Positions 25,877-35,056 of a stretch of DNA of 64,000 nucleotides are shown in pieces. The DNA is taken from positions 310,001-374,000 of the forward strand of contig NZ_JAHBOI010000002.1 of NCBI RefSeq assembly GCF_018531425.1, written 5' to 3'. The translations under genes were made by a program, and so were the position numbers. This DNA comes from Paenarthrobacter sp. DKR-5. Lineage in GTDB: Bacteria; Actinomycetota; Actinomycetes; Actinomycetales; Micrococcaceae. Numbering within the stretch: position 1 is the stretch's first letter; each line of letters opens with the position of its first letter. The notes beneath the pieces are model-generated. The model did no database searches. It was given only the letters and a program-made list of their open reading frames with translations, and was not told where the DNA came from.

Positions 25877-26036
25877 GGAGACTCCTTCGTGGGCTGCGCG
25901 GGAGGGATAAGGATGCCCCCGGCCGCCGGCTCCCGCAAGAGGCGGAGGGCGGCCACCGCGGCGTCGCTTTGCGTTCACCTCACCGTCCCGTGTCGGCACC
26001 CCTGCCGTTCCCCGGGCCTGCCTAGCGTGGCTGGAT

Positions 26037-28529
26037 GTGAACAAGAAAACCATCCCCATTGTCATCGGAACCGTTTCCTGCGTGCTGGTCGGCGGGGGTG
26101 CAGTCGCAGCTGTCTCCACCTTCGCCGGCCCGCACGACGACGGCACCGCCATCACACCCATGGGCATGCGGGTGACGCCGGCGGGCCAGCAGACCACCTT
26201 GGGGGACCTGCCGCTGAACTCCGCGCTCTCCCCAGACGGCAGGAAGCTCCTGGTCAGCAACAACGGCCAGGGCACCCAGTCGCTGCAGCTGGTGGACGTC
26301 GCCGACCACGAGGTGGAACAGACCATCCCCTACAAGTCCCCGGAATCGCTCTACATGGGGCTGGCGTGGAGCCCGGACGGCACCAAGGCCTATGCCAGCG
26401 CCGCGGCCAACGCGAAGATCCGCACGTACAGCTACACCGGCGGAAAGCTCACCGAGGGTGACCCCATCGCGCTGCCCACCAAGACGGCCGACGGCAAGTC
26501 CTTGAACCTGTTCCCCGCGGGCCTGGCGGTCAGCGCCGACGGCAGGCGCCTCGTCGTCGCCGACCAGCTGGCGGACGCCGTTTCCGTCGTCGACCTCGGC
26601 ACCGGTAAAACCACCACCACTCCCGCCGGCCACCGCCCGGCCTACGTCGCGCTTTCCCCCGACGGCCGCACCGCCTATGTCACCAACCAGGGCGGTTCGG
26701 ATGTCTCCGTCGTCGACGTCGCAGGGGCGGAGCCGAAGGTCACACGCACGCTTCCGGTGGGGCTGCACCCAAACAAGTCCGTGCTCTCCAAGGACGGCAG
26801 GACCCTCTACGTGGCCAACGGCGACGACGACACCGTCTCCGCCGTCGACACGGCGGCCGGCACCGCCGCCAGCATCAGCGTCTCCCCGGAACAGGGCGCT
26901 CCCGTGGGCACCAACCCGACAGGGCTCGCTCTGGACGAGGCCGGTGGGCGGCTCTTCGTGAGCAACTCCGGCAACAACGACGTCGCCGTCGTCAGCCTGG
27001 CCGATAAAAAAGTCGCCGGCCTGGTGCCGGTCGGCTGGTACCCGACGTCGCTCGCCTTCGCCCGCGGCCAGCTCCAGGTCACCAACGCCAAGGGCCTCGG
27101 CGCCGGACCGAACGACGGGCCGGGGCACCCGAACCCCGAGTCCACCGCCAAGACGGCGGAGAACCAGTACAGCGGCTCCATGATCGCGGGGACGCTCAGC
27201 AGCTTCGAGGTCCCCTCCGGGGGCCAGCTGCAGAAGGCCACCGAGCAGGTCAAGCACAACAACCGGCCGGACACGGCCCACGGCGAAGTGATTCCGCGCC
27301 GTCCGGGCCAGGCGAGCCCGATCAAGCACGTGATCTATGTCGTGAAGGAGAACCGCACCTACGACCAGGAGCTGGGAAGCCTCGGCAAGGGCAACGGAGA
27401 CGCAGCCCTGAACCTGTTCGGCGACGAGTCGGCGCCGAACACCCGCGCACTGGCGAGGAAGTTCACCACTATCGACAACTTCTACGCCGACGCCGAGGTG
27501 AGTGCGAACGGCTGGAACTGGGTTGCTTCGGCGAACTCCAACCCCTACGCGGAGCAGATGTGGCCGGCGAACTATTCCGGCCGCAAAGCCCCCTACCCCA
27601 GCGAGGGCAACGCACCGGAAATCGCCGCGCAGCGGCCGGACAACACGTATGTCTGGCAGCGGATGGCCAAGGCCGGCGTCAGCTTCCGCAACTACGGTTT
27701 CTACGTCAACAACAACCAGGGCACGTTCAACGCCTCGGACCCGGTCCTCGACGCCTCGACGGACCACAACTACCGCGGCTTCGACCTGAACTGCCCCGAC
27801 ACCGCGGGCACCTTCAAGCCGCTCAACGACAGCTGCGGCACCCCGCGCATCGACGAATGGGCGAAGGACTTCCAGTCCCGCGTGAGCGCAGGAAACGTCC
27901 CTTCGGTGCAGCTGCTGCGCCTGCCCAGCGACCACACGCAGGCCACCAAGGCCGGGGTTCCGACGCCGAAGGCGTACGTCGCCGACAACGACTATGCCCT
28001 GGGCAAGCTCGTGGACACGGTGTCGCATTCGTCGATCTGGAAGGACTCCGCCATCTTCGTCACCGAGGATGACGCCCAGAACGGCTCCGACCATGTGGAC
28101 GCGCACCGCACGCTTGCCCTGGCGATCAGCCCGTACACGCAGACCGGCAAGGTCGACTCGACGTTCTACAGCACCGCCTCCATGGTGCGGACGATCGGTC
28201 TCATCACGGGACTGAAGCCGCTCACCCAGTTCGACGCGTTCGCCACGCCGATGAGCGCCTCATTCACCGCCAACCCGAACACCGCCCCGTACACGGCGAT
28301 CAAGCCGGGCTACGACATGACCACCATCAACGGCGCTGACGCTCCAATGGCCAAGCTGAGCGGCGCGCAGGACACCACCAGCGAGGACAGAATCAACGAG
28401 CAGGCCTACAACCAGGCCATCTGGAAGTCGGTCCGCGGAGCCGGTTCGGCAATGCCGGCCCCGCAGCACCACGTCATCGGTTCCGGTGCGCAGGCGGCGC
28501 CGGCCGCCGGCCCGGACTCGGACGGCTGA
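26037..28529 (+). CDS. Beta-propeller plus phosphoesterase (alkaline phosphatase superfamily), exported
   Basis: An 830-residue protein. A signal/anchor segment (residues 5-30) is followed by YVTN/Nhl-type propeller repeats (about 55-350; e.g. LALDEAGGRLFVSNSGNNDV) and then a phosphoesterase domain (about 420-790) with IKHVIYVVKENRTYDQELG, which carries the presumed metal/nucleophile segment of phospholipase C-like phosphatases, then FYADAEVSANGWNW and SAIFVTEDDAQNGSDHVD. It likely acts outside the membrane on phosphate esters. GTG 26037 is chosen; no strong ribosome-binding site is visible. A hairpin terminator follows. Related enzymes lie at 30782 and 32044. Confidence 0.85.
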   Translation: MNKKTIPIVIGTVSCVLVGGGAVAAVSTFAGPHDDGTAITPMGMRVTPAGQQTTLGDLPLNSALSPDGRKLLVSNNGQGTQSLQLVDVADHEVEQTIPYKSPESLYMGLAWSPDGTKAYASAAANAKIRTYSYTGGKLTEGDPIALPTKTADGKSLNLFPAGLAVSADGRRLVVADQLADAVSVVDLGTGKTTTTPAGHRPAYVALSPDGRTAYVTNQGGSDVSVVDVAGAEPKVTRTLPVGLHPNKSVLSKDGRTLYVANGDDDTVSAVDTAAGTAASISVSPEQGAPVGTNPTGLALDEAGGRLFVSNSGNNDVAVVSLADKKVAGLVPVGWYPTSLAFARGQLQVTNAKGLGAGPNDGPGHPNPESTAKTAENQYSGSMIAGTLSSFEVPSGGQLQKATEQVKHNNRPDTAHGEVIPRRPGQASPIKHVIYVVKENRTYDQELGSLGKGNGDAALNLFGDESAPNTRALARKFTTIDNFYADAEVSANGWNWVASANSNPYAEQMWPANYSGRKAPYPSEGNAPEIAAQRPDNTYVWQRMAKAGVSFRNYGFYVNNNQGTFNASDPVLDASTDHNYRGFDLNCPDTAGTFKPLNDSCGTPRIDEWAKDFQSRVSAGNVPSVQLLRLPSDHTQATKAGVPTPKAYVADNDYALGKLVDTVSHSSIWKDSAIFVTEDDAQNGSDHVDAHRTLALAISPYTQTGKVDSTFYSTASMVRTIGLITGLKPLTQFDAFATPMSASFTANPNTAPYTAIKPGYDMTTINGADAPMAKLSGAQDTTSEDRINEQAYNQAIWKSVRGAGSAMPAPQHHVIGSGAQAAPAAGPDSDG

Positions 28530-28545
28530 TCCCCCTCCCTTCCGC

Positions 28546-28575
28546 AGGGGCGGCTGCTTTCGGGCAGCCGCCCCT
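28546..28575 (+). terminator. Hairpin terminator after the propeller-phosphoesterase gene
   Basis: A 12-base-pair stem (28546-28557 with 28564-28575) and six-base loop starts 17 bases after the stop codon. No long U-run follows, as is common in high-GC actinobacteria. Confidence 0.75.
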
Positions 28576-28719
28576 TGTGCTGTACCGGTGACTGTCCGAC
28601 GCCGTCTCGTTGCCTGCCGGGGAGGCTGTCACGGCTTGTCCCCAGCCGGGGCTGGTACAACTACGAGGTGGTCCGGTCGGTGAGCGGCTGGACGAAGCGC
28701 GAGAGGTAACCCGACTTCG

Positions 28720-29271
28720 ATGTTTGCCAGTCCCCTGATAGTCACTCTGATTCTGGCCCTTCTAGGGTGCGGGGCTCTTTGCAGCGCCTGGTCCGTCGCC
28801 CGGCGGCCGGCGCCGAGGACGAGGGTCGATGTGGCGGCGCTCGTGGTGATCTGTGCTGTGCTTTCGGCCGTTGTCCTGGGCTGGGCGGCCTACGCTTTCG
28901 CAGGGCTGGCTGTCCTCCTTGTGGCGGCCTTGGCCTGGTTCATCTTCCGCGCGGTGTCCCGGCGGCAACCCGGCAAACCGGCAACAGCCGTGGCCGTGTA
29001 CCGGGTGATGCTCACGCTGTTGGCCGGGTGGGTCCTGGTCGGCGCGGCCCGCAGCGGGATGTCGGCGGCAGACCACCCGGCCCACCAACTCGGCGTGATC
29101 ATTGTCGATCTGGGTGCAGCGGTGGCGCTGGTCATCGCGGCGTCGGGCTGGCTGCTTGCCGCTTTCGCCGTTCCCGAGGACAGTAAGTCGGTCCGGGTTC
29201 CGGCGCTGGTTGCCGTGGGCCAGGCCGCCGTCGCCGCCGGCATGGCGGTCTCCCTCTACGCGATTTCCTGA
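28720..29271 (+). CDS. Hypothetical polytopic membrane protein
   Basis: A 183-residue protein with about five membrane segments: LIVTLILALLGCGALCSAW, VAALVVICAVLSAVVLGW, AGLAVLLVAALAWFIF, MLTLLAGWVLVGAA and DLGAAVALVIAASGWLLAAF, then a last one at the C-terminus. No family is recognised. ATG 28720 follows AGAGG. It converges on the LCP gene with a 14-base gap. Confidence 0.75.
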   Translation: MFASPLIVTLILALLGCGALCSAWSVARRPAPRTRVDVAALVVICAVLSAVVLGWAAYAFAGLAVLLVAALAWFIFRAVSRRQPGKPATAVAVYRVMLTLLAGWVLVGAARSGMSAADHPAHQLGVIIVDLGAAVALVIAASGWLLAAFAVPEDSKSVRVPALVAVGQAAVAAGMAVSLYAIS

Positions 29272-29285
29272 GCAGAAGCGCCGCC

Positions 29286-30554
29286 TCAGCCGGCCGCGGC
29301 CCCCTGGCAGGTTGCCTGGCTGCCGGTCTGCCCGCTGACGCCGGGCGGCAAAGCAGGCGCGGCAGCGCGGGCGGACGGCTTTGCCGTTGTTCCGGACGTT
29401 GCCGCGGCCGTTGCCGCCGAGGTTGCCCCTGCCGTCGGAGCGGGAACCGGCCGGGCGGCCGGAGCCGGGGCGGCGAGGGCCGAGGTGATGCTGGTGTCCG
29501 CGATGACCGCACGGAACAGCCGGTCCGCGGCGTCAGCCTGAAGCTGAACCCTGTTCGGGTCCAGCGTGTACGGCTCGTTGGGCACCGTAATGAAAGCGAC
29601 ATTCTGCGGGTCAATGTTCTTCAGCCGGTCCGCCAGGCCGAGGAGGGCCGGGATGCTGGCCAGTGACTTGTCCACGGTAAGGTTCTTGGTCACCGTGTCC
29701 GCGATCGCGTACAGCTTGGGAAGGTTCGTCAGGGTACCTTCGCCTTTGATTTTCCTCACCATGGAAGCCAGGAAACTCTGCTGCGCTTTGATCCGGCCCA
29801 GGTCCGAGCCGTCGCCGAAGCCGTGCCGGGTTCGCAGGAAGGCGAGAGCCTGCTGGCCTTGGATGCTGCTGGTGCCCTTGGGGATGTTCAGTCCGGACAG
29901 CGGGTCGTTCACCGCCGCAGTGACGCAGACGGGCACCCCGCCCAGGGTGTTCGTCAGGTCCACCACCGCGTTGAAGTCGGCCACGAGGAAATGCTGGAAG
30001 GTGACTCCTGTCAGGGCTTCAATGGTCTTCACCGTGCAGGACGGCCCGCCCTCCTGCAGGGCCAGGTTGATCATCTGGCCCTCCAACGGACCGGTCACCC
30101 TGCCGGAACGCGAGTCGGTGCATCCCGGATAGGGCGCCACCGTGTCCCTGGGAATGCTGATCACGCCCGCGCTCCTGCGATCCGCGGAAATGTGAACAAT
30201 GAGGATGACGTCCGAGTTTCCGTAGCCGCTGGAGTCGTTGACGGACCCGTAGGCGCCGTCGGCGCCGGCACGGGTGTCCGTGCCGAGGACGAGGATGTTC
30301 ATCGGCCCGTCGTTGACTATTGGTTGCGCGGAGGAACCCGGTCGCGCCGCGACGACGGCAACGTGGGTCTGCCCCGGCTGGAGCAGGTCCTCGGAACGGA
30401 TGTTGTGCTGCAGGTTCGCGTAGCCCACTCCGGCCACCAGCGCTGCAGTAACGGACAGTGCCGACCCGGTGAGCAGCCAACGGCGCTTCGCGTGGCTGCG
30501 CCGGCGCAGATGCCGCGGTCCCTGCCGTCGTTCCACGCCCCCCGCACCTTCCAT
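29286..30554 (-). CDS. LytR-CpsA-Psr (LCP) family cell-wall glycopolymer ligase
   Basis: A 422-residue membrane-anchored enzyme that attaches teichoic acid or other anionic glycopolymers to peptidoglycan. Short cytoplasmic N-terminus with many Arg, one membrane helix (about 28-48), then the LCP catalytic domain with MNILVLGTDTRAG, AGVISIPRDTVAPYP, an F-x-V/G-D-F segment VADFNAVVDLTNTLGG and RTRHGFGDGSDLGRIKAQQ. A Pro/Ala/Thr-rich tail is likely exposed in the wall. AAGGAG lies six bases before ATG 30552-30554. Diverges from the Tat-exported phospholipase C-like gene. Confidence 0.92.
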   Translation of the reverse strand: MEGAGGVERRQGPRHLRRRSHAKRRWLLTGSALSVTAALVAGVGYANLQHNIRSEDLLQPGQTHVAVVAARPGSSAQPIVNDGPMNILVLGTDTRAGADGAYGSVNDSSGYGNSDVILIVHISADRRSAGVISIPRDTVAPYPGCTDSRSGRVTGPLEGQMINLALQEGGPSCTVKTIEALTGVTFQHFLVADFNAVVDLTNTLGGVPVCVTAAVNDPLSGLNIPKGTSSIQGQQALAFLRTRHGFGDGSDLGRIKAQQSFLASMVRKIKGEGTLTNLPKLYAIADTVTKNLTVDKSLASIPALLGLADRLKNIDPQNVAFITVPNEPYTLDPNRVQLQADAADRLFRAVIADTSITSALAAPAPAARPVPAPTAGATSAATAAATSGTTAKPSARAAAPALPPGVSGQTGSQATCQGAAAG

Positions 30555-30781
30555 GGACCACTCCTTCAACCCCGTCAGCCCAGTGGACACCGAACCCGCA
30601 CTTTGGGTGCAATTATCCCGATCCAACCGAAAAAAAGCTGGGAAAGTTGAAAGGAATACTTGCGCGGCGTGGCCACGCGGGGAGCTCGCGACTGCGCCCA
30701 CGGTGAATTCCCGGTGAACGCTCGCTGAAGCAACACCCTTTCGGCCCCGCACCGTAACCTCACAGTGATCTAATTCCGTGA
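30555..30781. promoter_or_regulatory. Divergent promoter region between LCP and phospholipase C-like genes
   Basis: 227 bases without a gene, containing AT-rich patches (CCGAAAAAAAGCTGGGAAAG around 30630-30650 region) that stand out from the GC-rich surroundings and probably carry the two outward promoters. No certain box pair could be assigned. Confidence 0.4.
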
Positions 30782-32047
30782 GTGAACTTCACAAGACGCA
30801 ACTTTCTGACCGCTGCCGGATCGGCCGCCGCCGCGGGCCTGGTCGCGGGAAGCGCCCCCAGCGCCGCGAACGCTGCCGCGGCCCTGCCCGCCCCTGCGTC
30901 CTCCGGCATTGACCACATCATCGTCCTGATGATGGAAAACCGCTCGTTCGATCACTTCCTCGGCTGGACGCCCGGTGCGGACGGCAGCCAGTCGGGCCTG
31001 AGCTTCATCGACCGCTACGGAATTCCGCATTCCACGCACCATCTGACCGACTTCCAGGGCTGCGGCCACCCGGACCCCGACCATTCCTACGAGGGCGGCC
31101 GGATCCAGTTCAACAACGGCAGGAACGACGGCTGGCTGCGGGCGGGCGAGAACGACGAGTTCGCCGTCGGCTACTACACCTCCACCGATCTCGACTTCTG
31201 GCGCCAGGCCGTTCCGGGCTGGACGGTCTGCGACCGCTACTTCGCTGCCACCATGGCGGAAACCTACCCGAACCGCTTCTACCAGCACGCCGCCGCGACG
31301 GACCGGACCCACAACTCGACGGCAACCAGCACGCTCCCCACGATCTGGGACCGGCTGGCAGCTGCCGGAGTGGACGGGAAGTACTACTACAACGACATCC
31401 CTTTCACGGCGCTCTGGGGCACGAAGTACATGGGAATTTCGCACCAGTACTCCGAGTTCCTCGCCGACTGCTCCGCCGGAAAGCTGCCCGCCGTCTCGTT
31501 CGTCGACCCGCGCTTCACCGATGAGTCATCGGGCACCTCCGGCGACGATCACCCCCACGCCGACATCCGCTCCGGCCAGCAGTTCCTCGCCGAGGTCTAC
31601 AACGCCGTGACCACCGGCCCTAACTGGGCGAACACCATGCTGGTGATCAACTACGACGAGTGGGGCGGGTTCTACGACCATGTTGCTCCGACGACGGCGC
31701 CGGACACCAGCGCGGACACGGCCCTGCGCGGCTTCCGCGTGCCGGCAGTGGTCGTCTCCCCGCGGGCCCGCCGCGGCTACGTCGCCCACGACGTGTACGA
31801 CCACACCTCGGTCCTGAAGGCCATCGAGTGGCGCTTCGGCCTGGCGCCGCTGACTCCGCGGGACCAGGACGCGCGCAACATCGCGGAGGTCCTCGATTTC
31901 GGCAGCGCACCCAACCTCTCCGCATCCCGCTACTCGGTGCCGGCGTTCGTGGCCGGAACTCCGTGTTCGCCGGTCGGGCCGCCGCCGGAAGAAGAATGGT
32001 CGGGACTGAAGCAGAAGGCAATCGCGGACGGATGGAAGCTCCCATGA
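30782..32047 (+). CDS. Tat-exported phospholipase C/acid phosphatase family protein
   Basis: A 421-residue phosphoesterase. N-terminal twin-arginine signal FTRRNFLTAAGSAAAAG is followed by cleavage near AANAAAA, and the mature enzyme begins with IDHIIVLMMENRSFDHFLGW, the hallmark of phospholipase C (non-haemolytic, Plc) enzymes. INYDEWGGFYDHVAPT near residue 290 and HTSVLKAIEWRF complete the family pattern. Exported folded by Tat. GTG 30782 gives the signal directly; the ribosome-binding site is weak. The next gene overlaps its stop, so the two phosphoesterases are coupled. Confidence 0.9.
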   Translation: MNFTRRNFLTAAGSAAAAGLVAGSAPSAANAAAALPAPASSGIDHIIVLMMENRSFDHFLGWTPGADGSQSGLSFIDRYGIPHSTHHLTDFQGCGHPDPDHSYEGGRIQFNNGRNDGWLRAGENDEFAVGYYTSTDLDFWRQAVPGWTVCDRYFAATMAETYPNRFYQHAAATDRTHNSTATSTLPTIWDRLAAAGVDGKYYYNDIPFTALWGTKYMGISHQYSEFLADCSAGKLPAVSFVDPRFTDESSGTSGDDHPHADIRSGQQFLAEVYNAVTTGPNWANTMLVINYDEWGGFYDHVAPTTAPDTSADTALRGFRVPAVVVSPRARRGYVAHDVYDHTSVLKAIEWRFGLAPLTPRDQDARNIAEVLDFGSAPNLSASRYSVPAFVAGTPCSPVGPPPEEEWSGLKQKAIADGWKLP

Positions 32048-33207
32048 GAACGGAAAACAACCTGAAGCACCGGCTCACCGGCACGCTGGCGCGCCGCGCC
32101 GCCGTCGTCGCCCTGGTCCTGCTCGGCGCGGCGTCGGTCGGTTATGGCGTCTCACAGCCGCAGGCGCAGGCGAGCGTCGCAACAGCGACGGGCAGCACGG
32201 GCTACCTCCCCGGGGCCCAGCACGTCTTCGTGATCAACCTTGAGAACAAGGGCTACGACAAGACCTGGGGCGCCGGTTCCGCTGCCCCCTACCTGTCGAC
32301 AACGCTGCGCAACCAGGGGGTGCTGCTCAACCAGTACTACGGCACCGCCCACAATTCCCAGCCCAACTACGTGGCCGAGATCTCCGGCCAAGGGCCCAAC
32401 GCGCAGATGCAGGCCGACTGCCAGACGTATTCGCCGTTCCTCCAGACCGGGACGGTGGATCCCGGCCAGGCCGTCGGTGACGGCTGCGTCTTCCCGGCCG
32501 GCGTCCCCACCGTCGCCGACCAGCTCACCACGGCCGGCAAGACGTGGAAGGGCTACATGGAGGACATGGGCACCCCGTGCCGGCACCCGGCGTTGGGCGC
32601 CATCGATGACACGCAGAAGGCCAGGGTCGGCGACCAGTACGCCGCGCGGCACAACCCGTTCGTGTACTTCGCCGGGATCACAGGTTCGCCCGACTGCGCA
32701 AAGAACGACGTCGACTTGAGCGCGCTGCAGACGGACCTGGCCAGCGCCGCGACGACGCCGAACCTGTCCCTGATCACCCCGAACCTCTGCCATGACGGCC
32801 ACGACTCACCCTGTGTGGACGGCCAGCCAGGCGGCCTTGCCAGCGCCGACGAGTGGCTGAAGCAGTACGTCCCGATGATCACGTCCTCGCCGGCGTTCAA
32901 GCAGGACGGCGTTCTGGTCATCACGTTCGACGAATCCGACGGACCGCAGTCCGACTCGAGCGCCTGCTGCGGCGAAGGGCCGGGACCCAACGCCGCCGAG
33001 CCGGGCATCACCGGCATGGGCGGCGGACGGGTAGGCGCCCTGGTGCTCTCCCCCTTCACCAAGGGCGGCACCTGGTCCACCACGCCGTACAACCACTACA
33101 GCCTGCTGGCCAGCATCGAGGACACCTTCAAACTGCCCTACCTGGGCTACGCGGGCGCTCCGGGGCTGAACCGCTTCGGCCTCGACGTCTACAACGCGGG
33201 CGTCTAG
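32044..33207 (+). CDS. Exported phosphoesterase/acid phosphatase family protein
   Basis: A 387-residue phosphoesterase-superfamily protein. A basic N-terminus and a hydrophobic signal segment (VVALVLLGAASVGYGVS, to about residue 38) precede the domain with GAQHVFVINLENKGYDKTWG, SQPNYVAEISGQ, YMEDMGTPCRHP and VLVITFDESDG. Four to six Cys in the mature part may make disulfides. The ATG at 32044 overlaps the previous stop by four bases (ATGA), giving translational coupling with the Plc-like gene. A 15-base-pair hairpin follows the stop. Confidence 0.88.
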   Translation: MRTENNLKHRLTGTLARRAAVVALVLLGAASVGYGVSQPQAQASVATATGSTGYLPGAQHVFVINLENKGYDKTWGAGSAAPYLSTTLRNQGVLLNQYYGTAHNSQPNYVAEISGQGPNAQMQADCQTYSPFLQTGTVDPGQAVGDGCVFPAGVPTVADQLTTAGKTWKGYMEDMGTPCRHPALGAIDDTQKARVGDQYAARHNPFVYFAGITGSPDCAKNDVDLSALQTDLASAATTPNLSLITPNLCHDGHDSPCVDGQPGGLASADEWLKQYVPMITSSPAFKQDGVLVITFDESDGPQSDSSACCGEGPGPNAAEPGITGMGGGRVGALVLSPFTKGGTWSTTPYNHYSLLASIEDTFKLPYLGYAGAPGLNRFGLDVYNAGV

Positions 33208-33224
33208 TTCCGGCCGGAGGATCG

Positions 33225-33259
33225 GCGTGTCTGCCCGGCGGCAAGCCGGGCAGACACGC
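33225..33259 (+). terminator. Hairpin terminator after the phosphoesterase pair
   Basis: Bases 33225-33239 pair exactly with 33245-33259 (15 base pairs, five-base loop), starting 18 bases after the stop codon, followed by a pyrimidine-rich TCTCAC. Confidence 0.8.
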
Positions 33260-33466
33260 TCTCACAACTGAGCGTTGCGCTCCTGCGAGACCGGCAGCCA
33301 TCAATCGTCCCCCAACAGCCGAAGGTCGGTGACCGCCAGAGAGAGACTATGACGGGCGGCCGGGTGAGTTCAAGGGCAGACCGTGAAAACGGGCCCTTCG
33401 GCACTTCCGCGGCGGCTGCGACCATAGGGGCCTCTACCCGGCCGGGGATGCGGCATAGAATCGAGC

Positions 33467-34981
33467 ATGGTTCGCGCTGACGGTGTGGAAATTGAACGCA
33501 AGTACGACGTCGATGAGTCGGCCCCGCTGCCTCCTTTGGGGGTGTTGCCGGGTGTGGAGTCCCTCGCGCCGCCCGAACCGCAGTCGCTGGACGCGACCTA
33601 TTTCGATACCGAGGACCTCGCTCTGGCCGCGCAGCGCATCACCTTGCGCCGGCGCACCGGCGGCGACGACGCCGGCTGGCACCTGAAGCTGCCGCTCGCC
33701 GACGGCGCGCGGAAGGAAGTCCACGAGCCTCTGGGCCGGGACGCGAAACGGGTCCCGGACGCCCTGCTGGACCTGGTGCGGGTGCACGTGCGTGACCGTC
33801 CGGTGGTGCCGATTGCCCGGCTGCGGAACCAGCGCACCGTGCACCGGCTGGTCGGGCCCGACAACACCGTGCTGGCCGACTTCGCCGATGACCGGGTCAA
33901 GGCCGAAGTGCTGCTCCCCGAACCGGCTGAGTCCAGCTGGCGGGAATGGGAACTGGAACTCGTCAGCGGGCCCGAGGATCTGCTGGAGGCGGCCGACACC
34001 CTGCTGGCCGCGTCCGGCCGATACCCGGCGGCGCTTCCGTCCAAACTCGCGCGCGCCTTGGGCAGCCAGTTCCCGGCCGGGCCCGCACAACCGGCGGTCC
34101 CGAAACGCAAAGGGGCTGCGGCCGATGTGCTGCTCGGCTACGCCGCACACCAGCTTCGGGCCCTGAAGACCCACGACCCCGGTGTGCGGCAGGACGAGCC
34201 CGACGCCGTCCATCAGCTGCGCGTCGCCGCGCGGCGGCTGCGCTCGGTGCTGGCGTCCTCGCGCAAGCTGGTCGAGCCGGAAACGGTGGAGCACCTGCGC
34301 GAGGAACTGCAGTGGCTTGCCGGCGCCGTCGGCGAAGCCCGGGACACGGAGGTCATGCGCGAACGGCTGGCGCAGATGGTTGCCGAGGAGCCCCCCGAGC
34401 TGGTCATGGGACCGGTGGCCCAGGCCATCAACGAGAATCTTGGGGCGCGCTACCACGCGGCACGCCTGGAGGGACTCGAGGCGCTTGGAAGCCAACGGTA
34501 CTTCGACCTGGTCTCGAAGCTGGAGGCCTTCCTCTCCGAGCCGCCGCTGACGGACCGGGCCGCGGCACCGGCCGCGGCGGCCACCGCCGCGCTCGTCGAC
34601 GCCGACCTAAAAAAGCTGCGCTCCGCCGTCGCCGCCGCAGAGGCTGCCTCAGCGGACGCCCGCGACGCGGCTCTTCACGAAGTGCGCAAGAAAGCGAAAC
34701 GGCTGCGCTACTCCGCCGAGGCCGCCGTCGTGCTGCACGGCAAACGCGCGGCACGCCTCTCCAAACGTGCCGAAGCGATCCAGGACATCCTCGGGGCCCT
34801 GCAGGACAGCGTGGTGACCCGCCAGTTCCTGCGCGAGCTCGGCGCCCACGGCAACCGTTCGGGGGCCAACGGCTTCACCTTCGGCCGTCTGCATGCCAAG
34901 GAGGAACAGCGGGCGAAGGACGCCGAAGCCGCCTTCACCAAGGCCTGGAAGCATTTCAAGGCCAAGCCGCTGCCGCGGTAG
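33467..34981 (+). CDS. CYTH and CHAD domain-containing protein
   Basis: A 504-residue two-domain protein. CYTH (about 1-205): the signature E-x-E-x-K appears as EIERKYDVD, followed by SLDATYFDTEDLAL and RITLRRRTGG, forming the triphosphate tunnel with metal-binding acidic residues. CHAD (about 225-500): His/Arg-rich helical bundle with DAVHQLRVAARRLRSVL and LHEVRKKAKRLRYSAEA, a polyphosphate-binding module. Such proteins are thought to hydrolyse triphosphate or to bind polyphosphate granules; which is not told by sequence. ATG 33467; probably in one transcript with the SulP gene 75 bases on. Confidence 0.92.
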   Translation: MVRADGVEIERKYDVDESAPLPPLGVLPGVESLAPPEPQSLDATYFDTEDLALAAQRITLRRRTGGDDAGWHLKLPLADGARKEVHEPLGRDAKRVPDALLDLVRVHVRDRPVVPIARLRNQRTVHRLVGPDNTVLADFADDRVKAEVLLPEPAESSWREWELELVSGPEDLLEAADTLLAASGRYPAALPSKLARALGSQFPAGPAQPAVPKRKGAAADVLLGYAAHQLRALKTHDPGVRQDEPDAVHQLRVAARRLRSVLASSRKLVEPETVEHLREELQWLAGAVGEARDTEVMRERLAQMVAEEPPELVMGPVAQAINENLGARYHAARLEGLEALGSQRYFDLVSKLEAFLSEPPLTDRAAAPAAAATAALVDADLKKLRSAVAAAEAASADARDAALHEVRKKAKRLRYSAEAAVVLHGKRAARLSKRAEAIQDILGALQDSVVTRQFLRELGAHGNRSGANGFTFGRLHAKEEQRAKDAEAAFTKAWKHFKAKPLPR

Positions 34982-35056
34982 GCCCAGGACAGCCGAGGTG
35001 AGCGGCCACGAGAGGTTGCCCCGGCGCCGGGCCTGGGCGGAGAAGGCCCGCCGGGG

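Noticed and set aside
26022-28106. Minus-strand open frame, 694 codons
   Set aside because: Antisense to the propeller-phosphoesterase gene, whose domains are clear; Val/Gly/Arg-rich, no motif.
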